From NCBI RefSeq assembly GCF_029109325.1, contig NZ_JAQKQJ010000002.1:1-64000 (forward strand): a DNA stretch of 64,000 nucleotides, read 5' to 3'. A program made the translations under genes and the position numbers. Positions 45,080 through 53,587 of the stretch are shown here, in pieces. Position 1 is the first letter of the stretch, and every line of letters starts with the position of its first letter. The notes under the pieces were generated by a model that searched no databases, was not told where the DNA came from, and saw only the letters and a list, made by a program, of their open reading frames with translations. Origin of the DNA: Nodosilinea sp. PGN35 (GTDB lineage: Bacteria > Cyanobacteriota > Cyanobacteriia > Phormidesmidales > Phormidesmidaceae).

Positions 45080-45203
45080 AACTTACTCCTTAAGGTCTGC
45101 CCTAGTTTTTAGATCGACAGTGTCGCTGTTTGGCTGCTGCCTAGCTAGTGCTCTGTGAAGACTGCAAGTTAGGGTAGGACTATTCTTGGAATGGCTTCCT
45201 CGC

Positions 45204-45231
45204 GGTGCATTAGCGCAGCAATGCACCCTAT
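45204..45231. repeat. Inverted repeat (GGTGCATT family), copy 2
   Basis: GGTGCATT-AGCGCAGC-AATGCACC followed by CTAT. Same core as the elements near 42374 and 58468. Confidence 0.6.
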
Positions 45232-45261
45232 AGCACCCTAATTCTTAGCGTTGGCGCTGCC

Positions 45262-45915
45262 CTAGGAGGCAGGCTGGAGGCTGGGAGCCAGGCCCGGTAG
45301 CTGCACCCTGGGTAGCTTAAAGCCGTCCTTAGGCCGAGCGGAGGGAGCCGCGACGGGGGTGGGGTTAGGCAGCGCCGCGGTGGGTTTGGCCACGGGTTTG
45401 AGGGCTCCCCTGAGCTGGGCCAGTCCTTTGAGGTCAAACTTTTGCAGCCAGGCCACCCGATCTTCTTTGGTAAAGGAAGGGTCGCGGGAGAGCACCTTAA
45501 CCTGGTAGCGATCGTTCACCAGTACCCCGGTGGCGGTGGTGCCCTGCTCTACCGCCGGAAAGCCGCCGATCGACTGGGTGGCGGTGCCGTACTTTTCGGC
45601 GGAGCCGGGAATGCCCGTGGTGTCGCTGATCGTGAGCATGGCCAGGGTTTTGCCGCCCTGCTCGAGCTTGTACTCAGCAAAGCCCTTTTTCTCCTGGTAG
45701 GGAATGACGTTATAGTCGCCCTGATCCCCCGGAAAAAACGCGTTGAAGGTGCCGCCCTTTTCGGCTTTCTTATCGACCGCCGCCGGGGCGCGAAAACCAG
45801 TGGTGTCTTTTTGCACCTGATCGTATTTAGACGGGGCGGACGAACAGGCCGTAACCAGCAGCACCAGACACACCATCAGGGGCGCTAGCCGCCGCAACCA
45901 GCGGGTAAAACTCAT
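45262..45915 (-). CDS. Lipoprotein of unknown function, 217 aa
   Basis: The N-terminus is a lipoprotein signal: WLRRLAPLMVCLVLLVTAC with Cys24 as the lipidated residue, followed by SS. The middle (GTFNAFFPGDQGDYNVIPYQEKKGFAEY... ITDTTGIPG-like region) suggests a small alpha/beta fold. The C-terminal 60 residues are Pro/Ala-rich (KPTAALPNPTPVAAPSARPK). No family recognised. It should be attached to a membrane on the periplasmic side. Confidence 0.7.
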   Translation of the reverse strand: MSFTRWLRRLAPLMVCLVLLVTACSSAPSKYDQVQKDTTGFRAPAAVDKKAEKGGTFNAFFPGDQGDYNVIPYQEKKGFAEYKLEQGGKTLAMLTISDTTGIPGSAEKYGTATQSIGGFPAVEQGTTATGVLVNDRYQVKVLSRDPSFTKEDRVAWLQKFDLKGLAQLRGALKPVAKPTAALPNPTPVAAPSARPKDGFKLPRVQLPGLAPSLQPAS

Positions 45916-46113
45916 AACTCTCTCCTTACACGGGCAAAGGGCAAAGGGCCTAGAACACCTAGAGCCACTCTGGGGATTATCCTTGACCCTGGCACAGAAA
46001 GATAAAGCTTACGTAAGCAAAAATTATCTTTTACAAAAAGTATTCAGGTAGGCAAGCGTACCCGGCCCCTAGCCACGGTGGGAACTGGGGCCGGGGCTAG
46101 GCTGCCGCCGGGG

Positions 46114-46593
46114 CTAAAGCTCCAGGGCGGCCTTAAGCTTGGCCAGGGCTGCGGCTTCAGCGGTGCTGACCTTGTTGCTGCCGGTGCCAAAGAGTCCTTC
46201 CCCAGCGGCGGCGGCAACGGCGGCTCCGCAGTCGTAGATAAACTGCTTGTACTCGGCCACTTCCGCCGGGGTAGCTTTGCCTGCGACCACGGCCAAAGCG
46301 GCGCTGATATCGGCGATCGCCTGGTCGATCATGGCTCCCGACTTGACATCTTCAGGTTTGACATCGGGCTTGTCGAGCTTGACATCGCGACTCCTGAGGG
46401 TAGCCTCTGAGAAGCCCGCCTGAATAATGGAATTGGCGGGATACTTTTCGGCGGCTCCGGCAATTTGCTTCGACATGGCCGCTGCCTCGATGGCTGTAGA
46501 GATAATGCCCATGTCAACCATGGCCACCGAAAGCCCGGCCATCATGGGGGCTTTGACCAGGGTTTGCAGCTCTGCGGTTGTGTAGTCGCTCAT
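46114..46593 (-). CDS. Hypothetical helical protein, 159 aa
   Basis: The protein begins MSDYTTAELQTLVKAPMMAG and is alanine-rich and helical throughout (IISTAIEAAAMSKQIAGAAE; MIDQAIADISAALAVVAGKA). It has no signal peptide. A single cysteine sits in FIYDCGAAVAAAAGEGLFG. The family is not recognised. It is divergent from the TerB gene across a 328-bp spacer. Confidence 0.65.
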   Translation of the reverse strand: MSDYTTAELQTLVKAPMMAGLSVAMVDMGIISTAIEAAAMSKQIAGAAEKYPANSIIQAGFSEATLRSRDVKLDKPDVKPEDVKSGAMIDQAIADISAALAVVAGKATPAEVAEYKQFIYDCGAAVAAAAGEGLFGTGSNKVSTAEAAALAKLKAALEL

Positions 46594-46921
46594 GGTTACC
46601 TCGTGGAGGATGGTGGAAGGACTGTTGGCTACTCAGTGCTTAGGACGATAGGGAACCCATAGGGGCAGCGTAGCCCCCCAGAGCCCATCTCCCCTAAGCA
46701 CACCCCCCGTAAACACACCATACTGGCCAGGCTTGTGATCAGCAATGCTGAAAATTGTCCTGGGCCAGGGCAGTCTTAAAACGGCGGCGTTAAAATTAAA
46801 GCGTTAGGGCCTGTTTCACCGATTTTGCCCGATTTTGACAGCTGTAGACGCCGCGATCGCCCAGGGCATTTTGCGGCAGGGCTGCGCCGGCGGCCCCGGC
46901 ACTGACTACTGAGGATAATGT
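46594..46921. other. Divergent spacer before the large gene run
   Basis: No gene. It holds a small hairpin GGGGCAGCGTAGCCCC near 46662, an AT-rich patch (AAAATTAAAG) around 46795, and GAGGATA at 46911-46917 as ribosome binding site of the TerB gene. Promoters for both directions are expected here but are not clear. Confidence 0.4.
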
Positions 46922-47605
46922 ATGGCTATCGTCACCGAGTCTCTCTATACCCAGGAGCAAATTAAGGTCTGGCTCCGGGGGCTGCTTACTCTGGCCTGGG
47001 CCGACGGCGCTTTTGACGAAGACGAAAAAGCGCTGATCACCGCCATCACCGAAACCGAACTGGCCCCAGAGCTAGACTTCGAGCACTTTGAACCCGTCAC
47101 CGCCGCCGAGGTGGCGAGGGTGTTGGGTTCTGACCCCGCTATGGCGGAAAACTTTCTGCGGATGGCGGTGATGGTGGCCCTGGCCGACGGGGTGTATTCC
47201 GTCGAAGAAGACGCTCAGATTCAGGCGCTGTGCCAGGCGCTCAACCTGCAAGATACCGTACTTAACTCGGTGCGATCGACCCTCTACAGCCTCAAGCCGG
47301 AGAATGCCGAGGTTGCCGCCGAGCTGCGCCCCGCCACCCACGGCAAGATCGACCCCCTCAAGCCCGCCCGCGAGTGGCTTGACCAACTGGAGGTGCACGA
47401 TCCGCGCCTGGCGAGGTTTGTGTGCAAGCTGATTCCATCCCAGTGCCCCTTCGAGCGGGACGTGGTGCTGTTTAAAAAGAAACTGATGCACATTCCGCCT
47501 ATGTGCAAAATCAATCCGCTCTACGACCAGCTGGTGGGGCTGCGGTTTCGCGCCCTTTCCTATCTGGCCGACGACTGCGGCGAAGATGTGACGGCGCTGC
47601 TGTAG
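46922..47605 (+). CDS. TerB-like domain fused to Mo-dependent nitrogenase C-terminal-like domain
   Basis: The protein has 227 aa. Residues 10-125 show two TerB-type halves with acidic DGxxDxxE-like loops (AWADGAFDEDEKALI; ALADGVYSVEEDAQIQ). Residues about 140-227 (KPAREWLDQLEVHDPRLARFVCKLIPSQCPFERDVV) match the domain named after its place behind Mo-nitrogenase genes (PF06967). The latter occurs in many non-diazotrophic cyanobacteria, and no nif gene is seen here, so the protein is no evidence for nitrogen fixation. It opens the plus-strand run of large unknown genes. Confidence 0.8.
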   Translation: MAIVTESLYTQEQIKVWLRGLLTLAWADGAFDEDEKALITAITETELAPELDFEHFEPVTAAEVARVLGSDPAMAENFLRMAVMVALADGVYSVEEDAQIQALCQALNLQDTVLNSVRSTLYSLKPENAEVAAELRPATHGKIDPLKPAREWLDQLEVHDPRLARFVCKLIPSQCPFERDVVLFKKKLMHIPPMCKINPLYDQLVGLRFRALSYLADDCGEDVTALL

Positions 47606-47803
47606 GGCGATCGCTGGCCGAAAATGTTTTTGCATGGGCAAGCTTTCGTTTGCCCTACGCTTTTGCATCACAGGATACTAAAGTACCCACGCGGGTGATT
47701 TCACGGGGGAATGGCCTAACCCACCATGGGGGTAGATCCACTGAACCGAGGGCGATCGATGCAGCCTTAGGGGAGTGGTTAAAACCTACCTACCGCAATT
47801 ACT

Positions 47804-50362
47804 ATGGCAACCTTCCAGAAATCAGCGGCGGCTGTGTCAGCCCAAGCGCCGTTACTGGCGTTGAACAACCAATCGGTTGTGCGAGCCGTTCAGGCCCCGG
47901 CGTTTACCCGCGTCAGTGCCGAAGTTCGACCCAGTTCTGGCGTGCAGCAGGCGGTGTCGGTGTCGCCTCCCCAGGCGGTGGCTAAGCCGGTCGTGCGCGA
48001 TCACCGGCAGGCGGCCCAGCCCGCCGTCAGGGTTGCCGACAGCCGGGTGGCGGCGGCGGTGGTGCGCGACCATCGCTCGGCGGTGCCGATTAAAAACAAC
48101 ACCAACGTCAACATCGACCACCTGCGGCTGATCAATATGGATCTGGCCCACCTGGTGGGGAAGGTGCAGGTGCCCACCGAAGGGGTGCCGCGCCAGGAGA
48201 TGACGGTGCCGATCAGCCCCACCCCGGAGGTCACTGACGAGGTGGTGTTTGAGCAGGCCACCGGCCCCGAGCGCTACTTTGTGCCCCGCTACAGCCTGGC
48301 GATGGCCAATGGGCAGTACCAGATTGCCCTGGAGCCTGCGGGCGCGGACTGGAGCCTGGTGGTCTACCTCGATCGCTTTGCCGCTCCAGCCATTCAGTCA
48401 CAGGTGACGGGTGGGCAGGCGCTCACCCACGAGATTGCGGTGGTGCTGACCCACAACCTGCTGGCGGGTACTGCCGTGGTGGGCCGCAAAGAGCTGGTGT
48501 TTCAGGACGTGGCGGCGGCGGGCGATCGCCTGCGGGCGGAGCTGCGGGTGGCGGGTCTGGCCGAGCGCGACCAGATCTACCACGCCCTCACCGACTCGAT
48601 CTACGGGGCAGCGCTGACGGTGCGGCGCATTTTTACCGTGGGCGTGCCGGTACCCCAGGCCCAGGTGGTGGCCTCGGGCAAAAATACCATTCGCGGCACC
48701 TGGACCTTTGACTTTGACACCGGGGTCGAGGGCGGCGACGGCGATGTCTGGTGGCAGCAAAAAACCGCCACCGAGCGCGAAATGACGCCCCGTGGTCAGG
48801 CGGCCATTGTCTCGTTGGGCATGGTCGATTTTGATCAGGTGTCGCTGTCGCAGCTGCGGGGCCTGAACTACAGCACGGCTTCTATACCAGGCAATGTGAA
48901 TGGCCAAAACCTGCTGCTGCCGGGGCAGGTGTTTGCCGTACGCACCAGCCAGGGCCACTACGCCAAGGTCAAGGTGCTGACCTACGACTACAACCTCACC
49001 GTGCAGTGGGTGACCTACAGCACCGATGCCCAGTCGGCCCAGAGCCGCTTTCGGGAGGCAGTTCGGACGCTGGACTGCGCGATCGCCCCCAGCCCTTTTC
49101 TGTTTCCGCCGACCCTGCACGGCTACGTGTACAGCCAGATCAAGGCGATTTCGGGCCGCAGTTCTGACCTCAAGCGGATCACGGTCAACTCCCACAACTA
49201 CTACCAGGACCGCACCAAGCCCAACCGCTTCTTTACCCTGCCCGACAGTTTTAAGCTGGCCCGCCGCCCCGAGATTCCCCACCGCCCGCTGGCCTCAGTG
49301 CAGGTGATACCCACCGCCGGGGAAGCCCTCGACGGAGCCCAGGTGACCCTGCGCTACGCCGCCCTGCCCTACCTGAACCCGGCCCGCCTGCGGGCGGCCA
49401 CCGCCGAACTGCTCACCCACGTGCCCACCGACCTGCGCGCCCAGGGCCTGGAGTTTGACCGCCTGGAGGTAGACCCCAGCAAAACTCAGCTACGGGTGGC
49501 CAAGCCGGGCAGCCGCATCGATGGCCCCTACCAGCTCCGCCCTGGGGCCGTGGTGGATGTCAAGGACGGCATTGCCGACATTCTCACCCTCAGCCTGGAT
49601 GAATTTCAGCCCATTTTCGACGGCATGTTCAGCGATTCTACGATCATGTTTGGCCAGGTGACGGTGGATCTGGGCGACCAGGGCTGGCGGGAGTCGTCGA
49701 TTCCCTTTGTGGCGCGCATGGATGATCTGATCGGCGAGGTGTTTAACTACGATCGCCGCCCCGAGGTAATTGGCGGCCAGGTGAGCCTCAGTTTGCAAAA
49801 CTGCATCGAAAGCCCGGTGCGGGTCACGGCTCTGGGGGCGGATCTGAAACAGGGCGATCGCCCGATCGCCGTCGCCAGCCTGACCCCTGGGGTGGCCCTG
49901 CCGGTGCTGCTTAATCCTGGCGAATCGCTGGCGCTCACCCTCACCCCCGCCGAGGCCCTGACCGACGGTCAGCCCGTGGAGGTGGCCTTTGACCTCAGCC
50001 GGGTTGCCGTAGTGCCCGACCGCGAGGCGATCGTGCGGGCGATCTTCGACTCCACCGTCTCGGTACAGCCCAGCCGCCACATTACGGTGGAAACCTTTGC
50101 GGAGCTGTTTGAGCAGGCCAACCCGATTCTGGCGATCGTGGTCGATTTTGAGCACGGCACCTCGGCCCGGCTCACCCCCAGTGAGCTAAAAACCGTGGTT
50201 CAGGTCAGCCTACCCATGAGCGCCATTCTCAACAGCATGCTGCGGCAGCCGCTGCCCACCGACTACCGCTACCGGGTGACGCTGATTCACCGCAACGGCA
50301 GCCAGACCCGCTCCGACTGGCAGACCGACACCGCGCCCTACCTGATTCCCCCGCTGCCCTGA
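47804..50362 (+). CDS. Large unknown protein, first of the six-gene run (852 aa)
   Basis: The first 100 residues are Ala/Val/Gln-rich and look disordered, with VVRDHR repeated at 63-68 and 86-91. A beta-rich body begins around RYFVPRYSLAMANGQYQIAL (about 158). The C-terminus (YRYRVTLIHRNGSQTRSDW...LIPPLP) closely resembles the ends of the other large proteins downstream, such as YQYRITYRYTNGLSRTTDW in the fifth gene. No signal peptide is seen and no known domain is recognised. 216 bp separate it from the next gene. Confidence 0.7.
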   Translation: MATFQKSAAAVSAQAPLLALNNQSVVRAVQAPAFTRVSAEVRPSSGVQQAVSVSPPQAVAKPVVRDHRQAAQPAVRVADSRVAAAVVRDHRSAVPIKNNTNVNIDHLRLINMDLAHLVGKVQVPTEGVPRQEMTVPISPTPEVTDEVVFEQATGPERYFVPRYSLAMANGQYQIALEPAGADWSLVVYLDRFAAPAIQSQVTGGQALTHEIAVVLTHNLLAGTAVVGRKELVFQDVAAAGDRLRAELRVAGLAERDQIYHALTDSIYGAALTVRRIFTVGVPVPQAQVVASGKNTIRGTWTFDFDTGVEGGDGDVWWQQKTATEREMTPRGQAAIVSLGMVDFDQVSLSQLRGLNYSTASIPGNVNGQNLLLPGQVFAVRTSQGHYAKVKVLTYDYNLTVQWVTYSTDAQSAQSRFREAVRTLDCAIAPSPFLFPPTLHGYVYSQIKAISGRSSDLKRITVNSHNYYQDRTKPNRFFTLPDSFKLARRPEIPHRPLASVQVIPTAGEALDGAQVTLRYAALPYLNPARLRAATAELLTHVPTDLRAQGLEFDRLEVDPSKTQLRVAKPGSRIDGPYQLRPGAVVDVKDGIADILTLSLDEFQPIFDGMFSDSTIMFGQVTVDLGDQGWRESSIPFVARMDDLIGEVFNYDRRPEVIGGQVSLSLQNCIESPVRVTALGADLKQGDRPIAVASLTPGVALPVLLNPGESLALTLTPAEALTDGQPVEVAFDLSRVAVVPDREAIVRAIFDSTVSVQPSRHITVETFAELFEQANPILAIVVDFEHGTSARLTPSELKTVVQVSLPMSAILNSMLRQPLPTDYRYRVTLIHRNGSQTRSDWQTDTAPYLIPPLP

Positions 50363-50389
50363 TGGTCTGCCAAGCCGAAAAGTTGACGG

Positions 50390-50560
50390 TTGACGGTTGA
50401 CGGTTCACGGTTGACGGTTCGCGGTTCACGGCTTGTCTCAAACCTTGTGCGCGGTTCACGGTTCACGGTTCACGGTTCACGGCTTGTCTCAAACCCTACA
50501 CCCCGAACCCTACACCCTACACCCCGAACCCTACACCCCGAACCCTACACCTTCTGCTCC
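50390..50560. repeat. Simple tandem repeats between the first and second large genes
   Basis: Heptamers GGTTCAC/GGTTGAC repeated about ten times with two copies of GGCTTGTCTCAAACC, followed by repeats of CCCGAACCCTACAC. A frame runs through them but has no biological look. Confidence 0.85.
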
Positions 50561-50578
50561 CCTATAGTCCCCGTTCCC

Positions 50579-52339
50579 ATGACACTCTTTGGCCTACCCG
50601 ATTTTCAGCAGCCGCTGCCCCTGGGGGAGGGAGTGATCTATGCCCCCTACGGCAACCTCGGCCCCTACACCCTGCTGCCCCGGCGACTTGCGGTTGCCCA
50701 AAGGGCCGATGGCGGGGTTGACTTTGCCCTGTCGCTGCTGCGGGGCGCAAACCCTGATCTACCCCCCAAACCCCACGGCATCATTGACTTTCGCCTGCAC
50801 TTGCACTACCCCCTGGCAGAGGCTCTGGCGGCCCTGCGGGAGCAGCATCCCCATGCCGTTCTGCAACCGGCCAGCGTTGACAGCGGCTGGCTGCGCCTGT
50901 ACCCCACCAGCCACGACATTCCCGATGACCTGCGGCAGCCAGTTTCCCTGGTGTGGACTGCGTTTGACGTTCCCCGCTACACCCTCAAGCTCTCGGATAC
51001 CACCACGCTGAAGCTGAAGGGGGCGTTGCAGGCCCAGGCGCTGCTGCTGATGGCCCAGGCCGAGCTGCTGATCGCGGGGGTAGCCCCCCGGCTGCCGCTG
51101 CGGGTGCGTTTTGACCCGGCAAAGCTGGTGGCTGATCTGAGCGATCGCGGCGATCAGCCGAGTGCGATCGCCTACGCAGCCATCCACCAGTATTTTGCTC
51201 AGCCTCGCGAAACCCTGCCCCTGGAGCTAGACGGCGAGGTCTCAGATCCTGAAGTCTTTGCAGCTACTATGACCGACTGGATCTGTACCCGCCTGGGGAC
51301 ATGGGTACCCGCCCCCACCGAAACCGGGTCGGGCTACGTGGCTCTTCAGCCCGTGGGCGAGGGCCGCTTTGAGTGGGATCTGTCGCAGCCCCAGCGAGTG
51401 CTGCGCCCCTGGGCGATCGCCCTCAACCCCCTGGAGGCCGCTCAGGAAATCGTGCAGGCCCAGGGCCTTGAGGCCGTGTTTAAAGAGGTGACGGTACCCG
51501 CGCTGCCGACTGGGGCGCATGCGGTGGAGGTGCGGGCCAACCTGCCGACGGTGCGACCAGGGGTGCTGGCGGCGGGGGTGACCCTCACAGCGCCCCCGGC
51601 CCTGCCCCACCGGCTGCAAACCCAGACCGCCACCGCTGAGTTTAAGCCCCCTGGCGATCGCGCCCAGGTAGTGCTGCGGCTCTCCCCGGCGGAGGCGCTG
51701 GCCTACACCTACTCGACCTACATGGTGCTGCGCCAGGGCAACCGGGTGCAGCAGCTGCGCGGCCCCGAAACGCCCGCCACCGCCTCCCTGCTGCACCTGA
51801 CCCCCGACCAGTTTCCGGTGGTGTTTGTGCCAGTGGAGGCGGAGGGGGATCTGCTGGCGATCGCCACCCTTTCGGGCACCTGTCGCTGGCGACTGGGCCA
51901 GGAGGCCCACCAGCAATCGTTTTCGCTCACGGCCAACCAGCCCAGCCTGGCCCTGGCTCTACCCCAGGAGGCCGAGGCGATCGCCGTGGAGTTTACCGCC
52001 ACGTCCCTCAGTGACGCGCATACCCTCTCGCTGCCGCCGTCCGAGGCCCCGCACTACCGCCTGGGGCTACACTCCTTCGCAGAATACGGCCCCCACCAGG
52101 TGGATATCACCTGCGCTCTGCCCGACCCGCTGGTGGCCATCGAGCTGCGTCCCGAAGCGTCAGAAGCCCAGGCCAGCCTGGTCGTATTTACCCCCGACGA
52201 CCCCCGCAAAACCTGGCGCTACTGGGCGCGATCGCCCTTTCAGCCCGGCTACCGCTACCGCCGCCGGGGGGCTACCGCCTGGTCGCCTGTGCAGTCGCCC
52301 TTTCAGCCTCTCACCCTACACCCCGGAGACCTGCCATGA
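50579..52339 (+). CDS. Large unknown protein, second of the run (586 aa)
   Basis: From ATG 50579 (MTLFGLPDFQQPLPLGEGVIY). The N-terminal module seen in the later genes is recognisable: YTLLPRRLAVA at 30-40, VDFALSLLRG at 47-56, and GIIDFRLHLHYPL at 67-79. The C-terminus (WRYWARSPFQPGYRYRRRGATAW) resembles the beta repeat of the other proteins. The 63-codon upstream extension is translated simple repeat and is rejected. The stop overlaps the next start by ATGA. Confidence 0.75.
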   Translation: MTLFGLPDFQQPLPLGEGVIYAPYGNLGPYTLLPRRLAVAQRADGGVDFALSLLRGANPDLPPKPHGIIDFRLHLHYPLAEALAALREQHPHAVLQPASVDSGWLRLYPTSHDIPDDLRQPVSLVWTAFDVPRYTLKLSDTTTLKLKGALQAQALLLMAQAELLIAGVAPRLPLRVRFDPAKLVADLSDRGDQPSAIAYAAIHQYFAQPRETLPLELDGEVSDPEVFAATMTDWICTRLGTWVPAPTETGSGYVALQPVGEGRFEWDLSQPQRVLRPWAIALNPLEAAQEIVQAQGLEAVFKEVTVPALPTGAHAVEVRANLPTVRPGVLAAGVTLTAPPALPHRLQTQTATAEFKPPGDRAQVVLRLSPAEALAYTYSTYMVLRQGNRVQQLRGPETPATASLLHLTPDQFPVVFVPVEAEGDLLAIATLSGTCRWRLGQEAHQQSFSLTANQPSLALALPQEAEAIAVEFTATSLSDAHTLSLPPSEAPHYRLGLHSFAEYGPHQVDITCALPDPLVAIELRPEASEAQASLVVFTPDDPRKTWRYWARSPFQPGYRYRRRGATAWSPVQSPFQPLTLHPGDLP

Positions 52340-53184
52340 ATTTGCCCCCCAGCCTGTCGTCTGCCCTGTACTGCTTTCGCAGTCCTCAAGATGCCAACCA
52401 GTTCTACTACCTGCCCGGCGACCCCGTCCCCCAGCGCGACAGCCGGGGTAACCCAGCGGTGTCGCTGATGGCCACCAGCGACTTTGCCATGCTGCAAGTT
52501 AGCAGCCAGTGGCGGGTCACTGACAGCCAGCTTGCAGCCCTCAAAGCCGACTTGCAGTCCCAAACCGCCATTGCCGCCGATGCCCTGCGGCTAGAATCCG
52601 CCCCAGTCCAAATTGAAGCCGTGGAACTGCGGCTCACAACCAGCACCGGGGAGCCCGAGGTGCTGGCCACCAGCAAATCCTCGGGCTATGCCCCCTTTAG
52701 CGCGGTGTTTAGCGTGACGCTAAATGCCGAGCAAAAAGCCCAGGCGATCGCGGCCCTGGGCGGTCGTCAAGATCTGCTGCTGGTCAGCTATCTCGCCAGC
52801 GTAGATCTGCCTCTGGCGGGCCAGGTCGAAATTGAGGGCGAAGTCGCCACCGATCTGCGGGAGCTGGGGCCACAGCCCACAGCAGCAGCGGTTCGAGAAC
52901 GGGTGGAGAATGCGATCGCCCGGGGGCGACTGACCCTCACCGAAACCTTCCCCGACCACACCCCTGCCGACCTCAAACAGCGCACCTTAGATCAGGCCAA
53001 AGATCGCGCCATTGAGCTGCTTCTGCAAATGGCTGAAACGCCAAAAACAAGCCGCGAATTGCATCTCTATACCAAAGCCTACCTAGAAGAAACCACCGCC
53101 GTTGCCCTGGAGCGCACCGCCGACATCAGCACCTGGTTTCCCAGCGGCAAGGGGCTGGAGCACCTGCAACTGATCGGCAGTTAA
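52336..53184 (+). CDS. Third of the run: N-terminal module plus helical tail (282 aa)
   Basis: The start overlaps the previous stop as ATGA, so translation is coupled. The module reads CFRSPQDANQFYYLPGDP at 13-30, AVSLM at 41-45 and AMLQVSSQWRVT at 51-62. The second half is an acidic, helical region (VRERVENAIARGRLTLTETF; LDQAKDRAIELLLQMAE). It lacks the C-terminal beta repeat of its neighbours and is the shortest member; it could be an adaptor or chaperone-like partner. Unknown family. Confidence 0.75.
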   Translation: MNLPPSLSSALYCFRSPQDANQFYYLPGDPVPQRDSRGNPAVSLMATSDFAMLQVSSQWRVTDSQLAALKADLQSQTAIAADALRLESAPVQIEAVELRLTTSTGEPEVLATSKSSGYAPFSAVFSVTLNAEQKAQAIAALGGRQDLLLVSYLASVDLPLAGQVEIEGEVATDLRELGPQPTAAAVRERVENAIARGRLTLTETFPDHTPADLKQRTLDQAKDRAIELLLQMAETPKTSRELHLYTKAYLEETTAVALERTADISTWFPSGKGLEHLQLIGS

Positions 53185-53230
53185 GTGTTCCTAATTGACC
53201 GACAGAACCTGCGAAGCGCCCGCTTGTTTT

Positions 53231-53407
53231 TGGCTGTAGCCAGTTTGTTTAAGATCTTGTCCCTAGAAACGTTCACACACTAGAAACGTTCACACGTTCA
53301 CACGTTCAAAAATTCATGCCTTCAAACATTTACACCCTCAAGCATTCACACGTTTCTAAGATTTCCGACTGTCCTAATAGAAAACCAAATCAACTGCAAC
53401 CATAGTA
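53231..53407. repeat. MITE-like palindromic repeat, copy 3, enlarged
   Basis: Ends match the 103-bp copies (GGCTGTAGCCAGTTTG ... CTGCAACCATAGTA). The centre is longer because ACGTTCACAC-type units have multiplied. The 53185-53587 spacer otherwise holds only the approach to the next gene, with AAGGGAG at 53573-53579 as ribosome binding site. Confidence 0.65.
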
Positions 53408-53587
53408 CCCAGCCGGGTGATGGCAACCAGATAGTTATTCCTGGACAATAGAACCTAGAAAGAGTTCAGAACTATCCCGATTCTCTGCCCATTTACAACC
53501 GATCAAGTTCCATTCCTCTGAACTCAAAAAACTTCAACTGCCCCACCCTTCAAGACCCACTAAAATTGCCCCCAAGGGAGACAAGTC

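Noticed and set aside
46922-47605. Evidence for nitrogen fixation
   Set aside because: The Mo-nitrogenase C-terminal domain occurs widely outside nif clusters, and no nif gene is in the window.
50390-50578. Upstream extension of the second large gene
   Set aside because: It consists of translated simple repeats, and the conserved module starts after ATG 50579.
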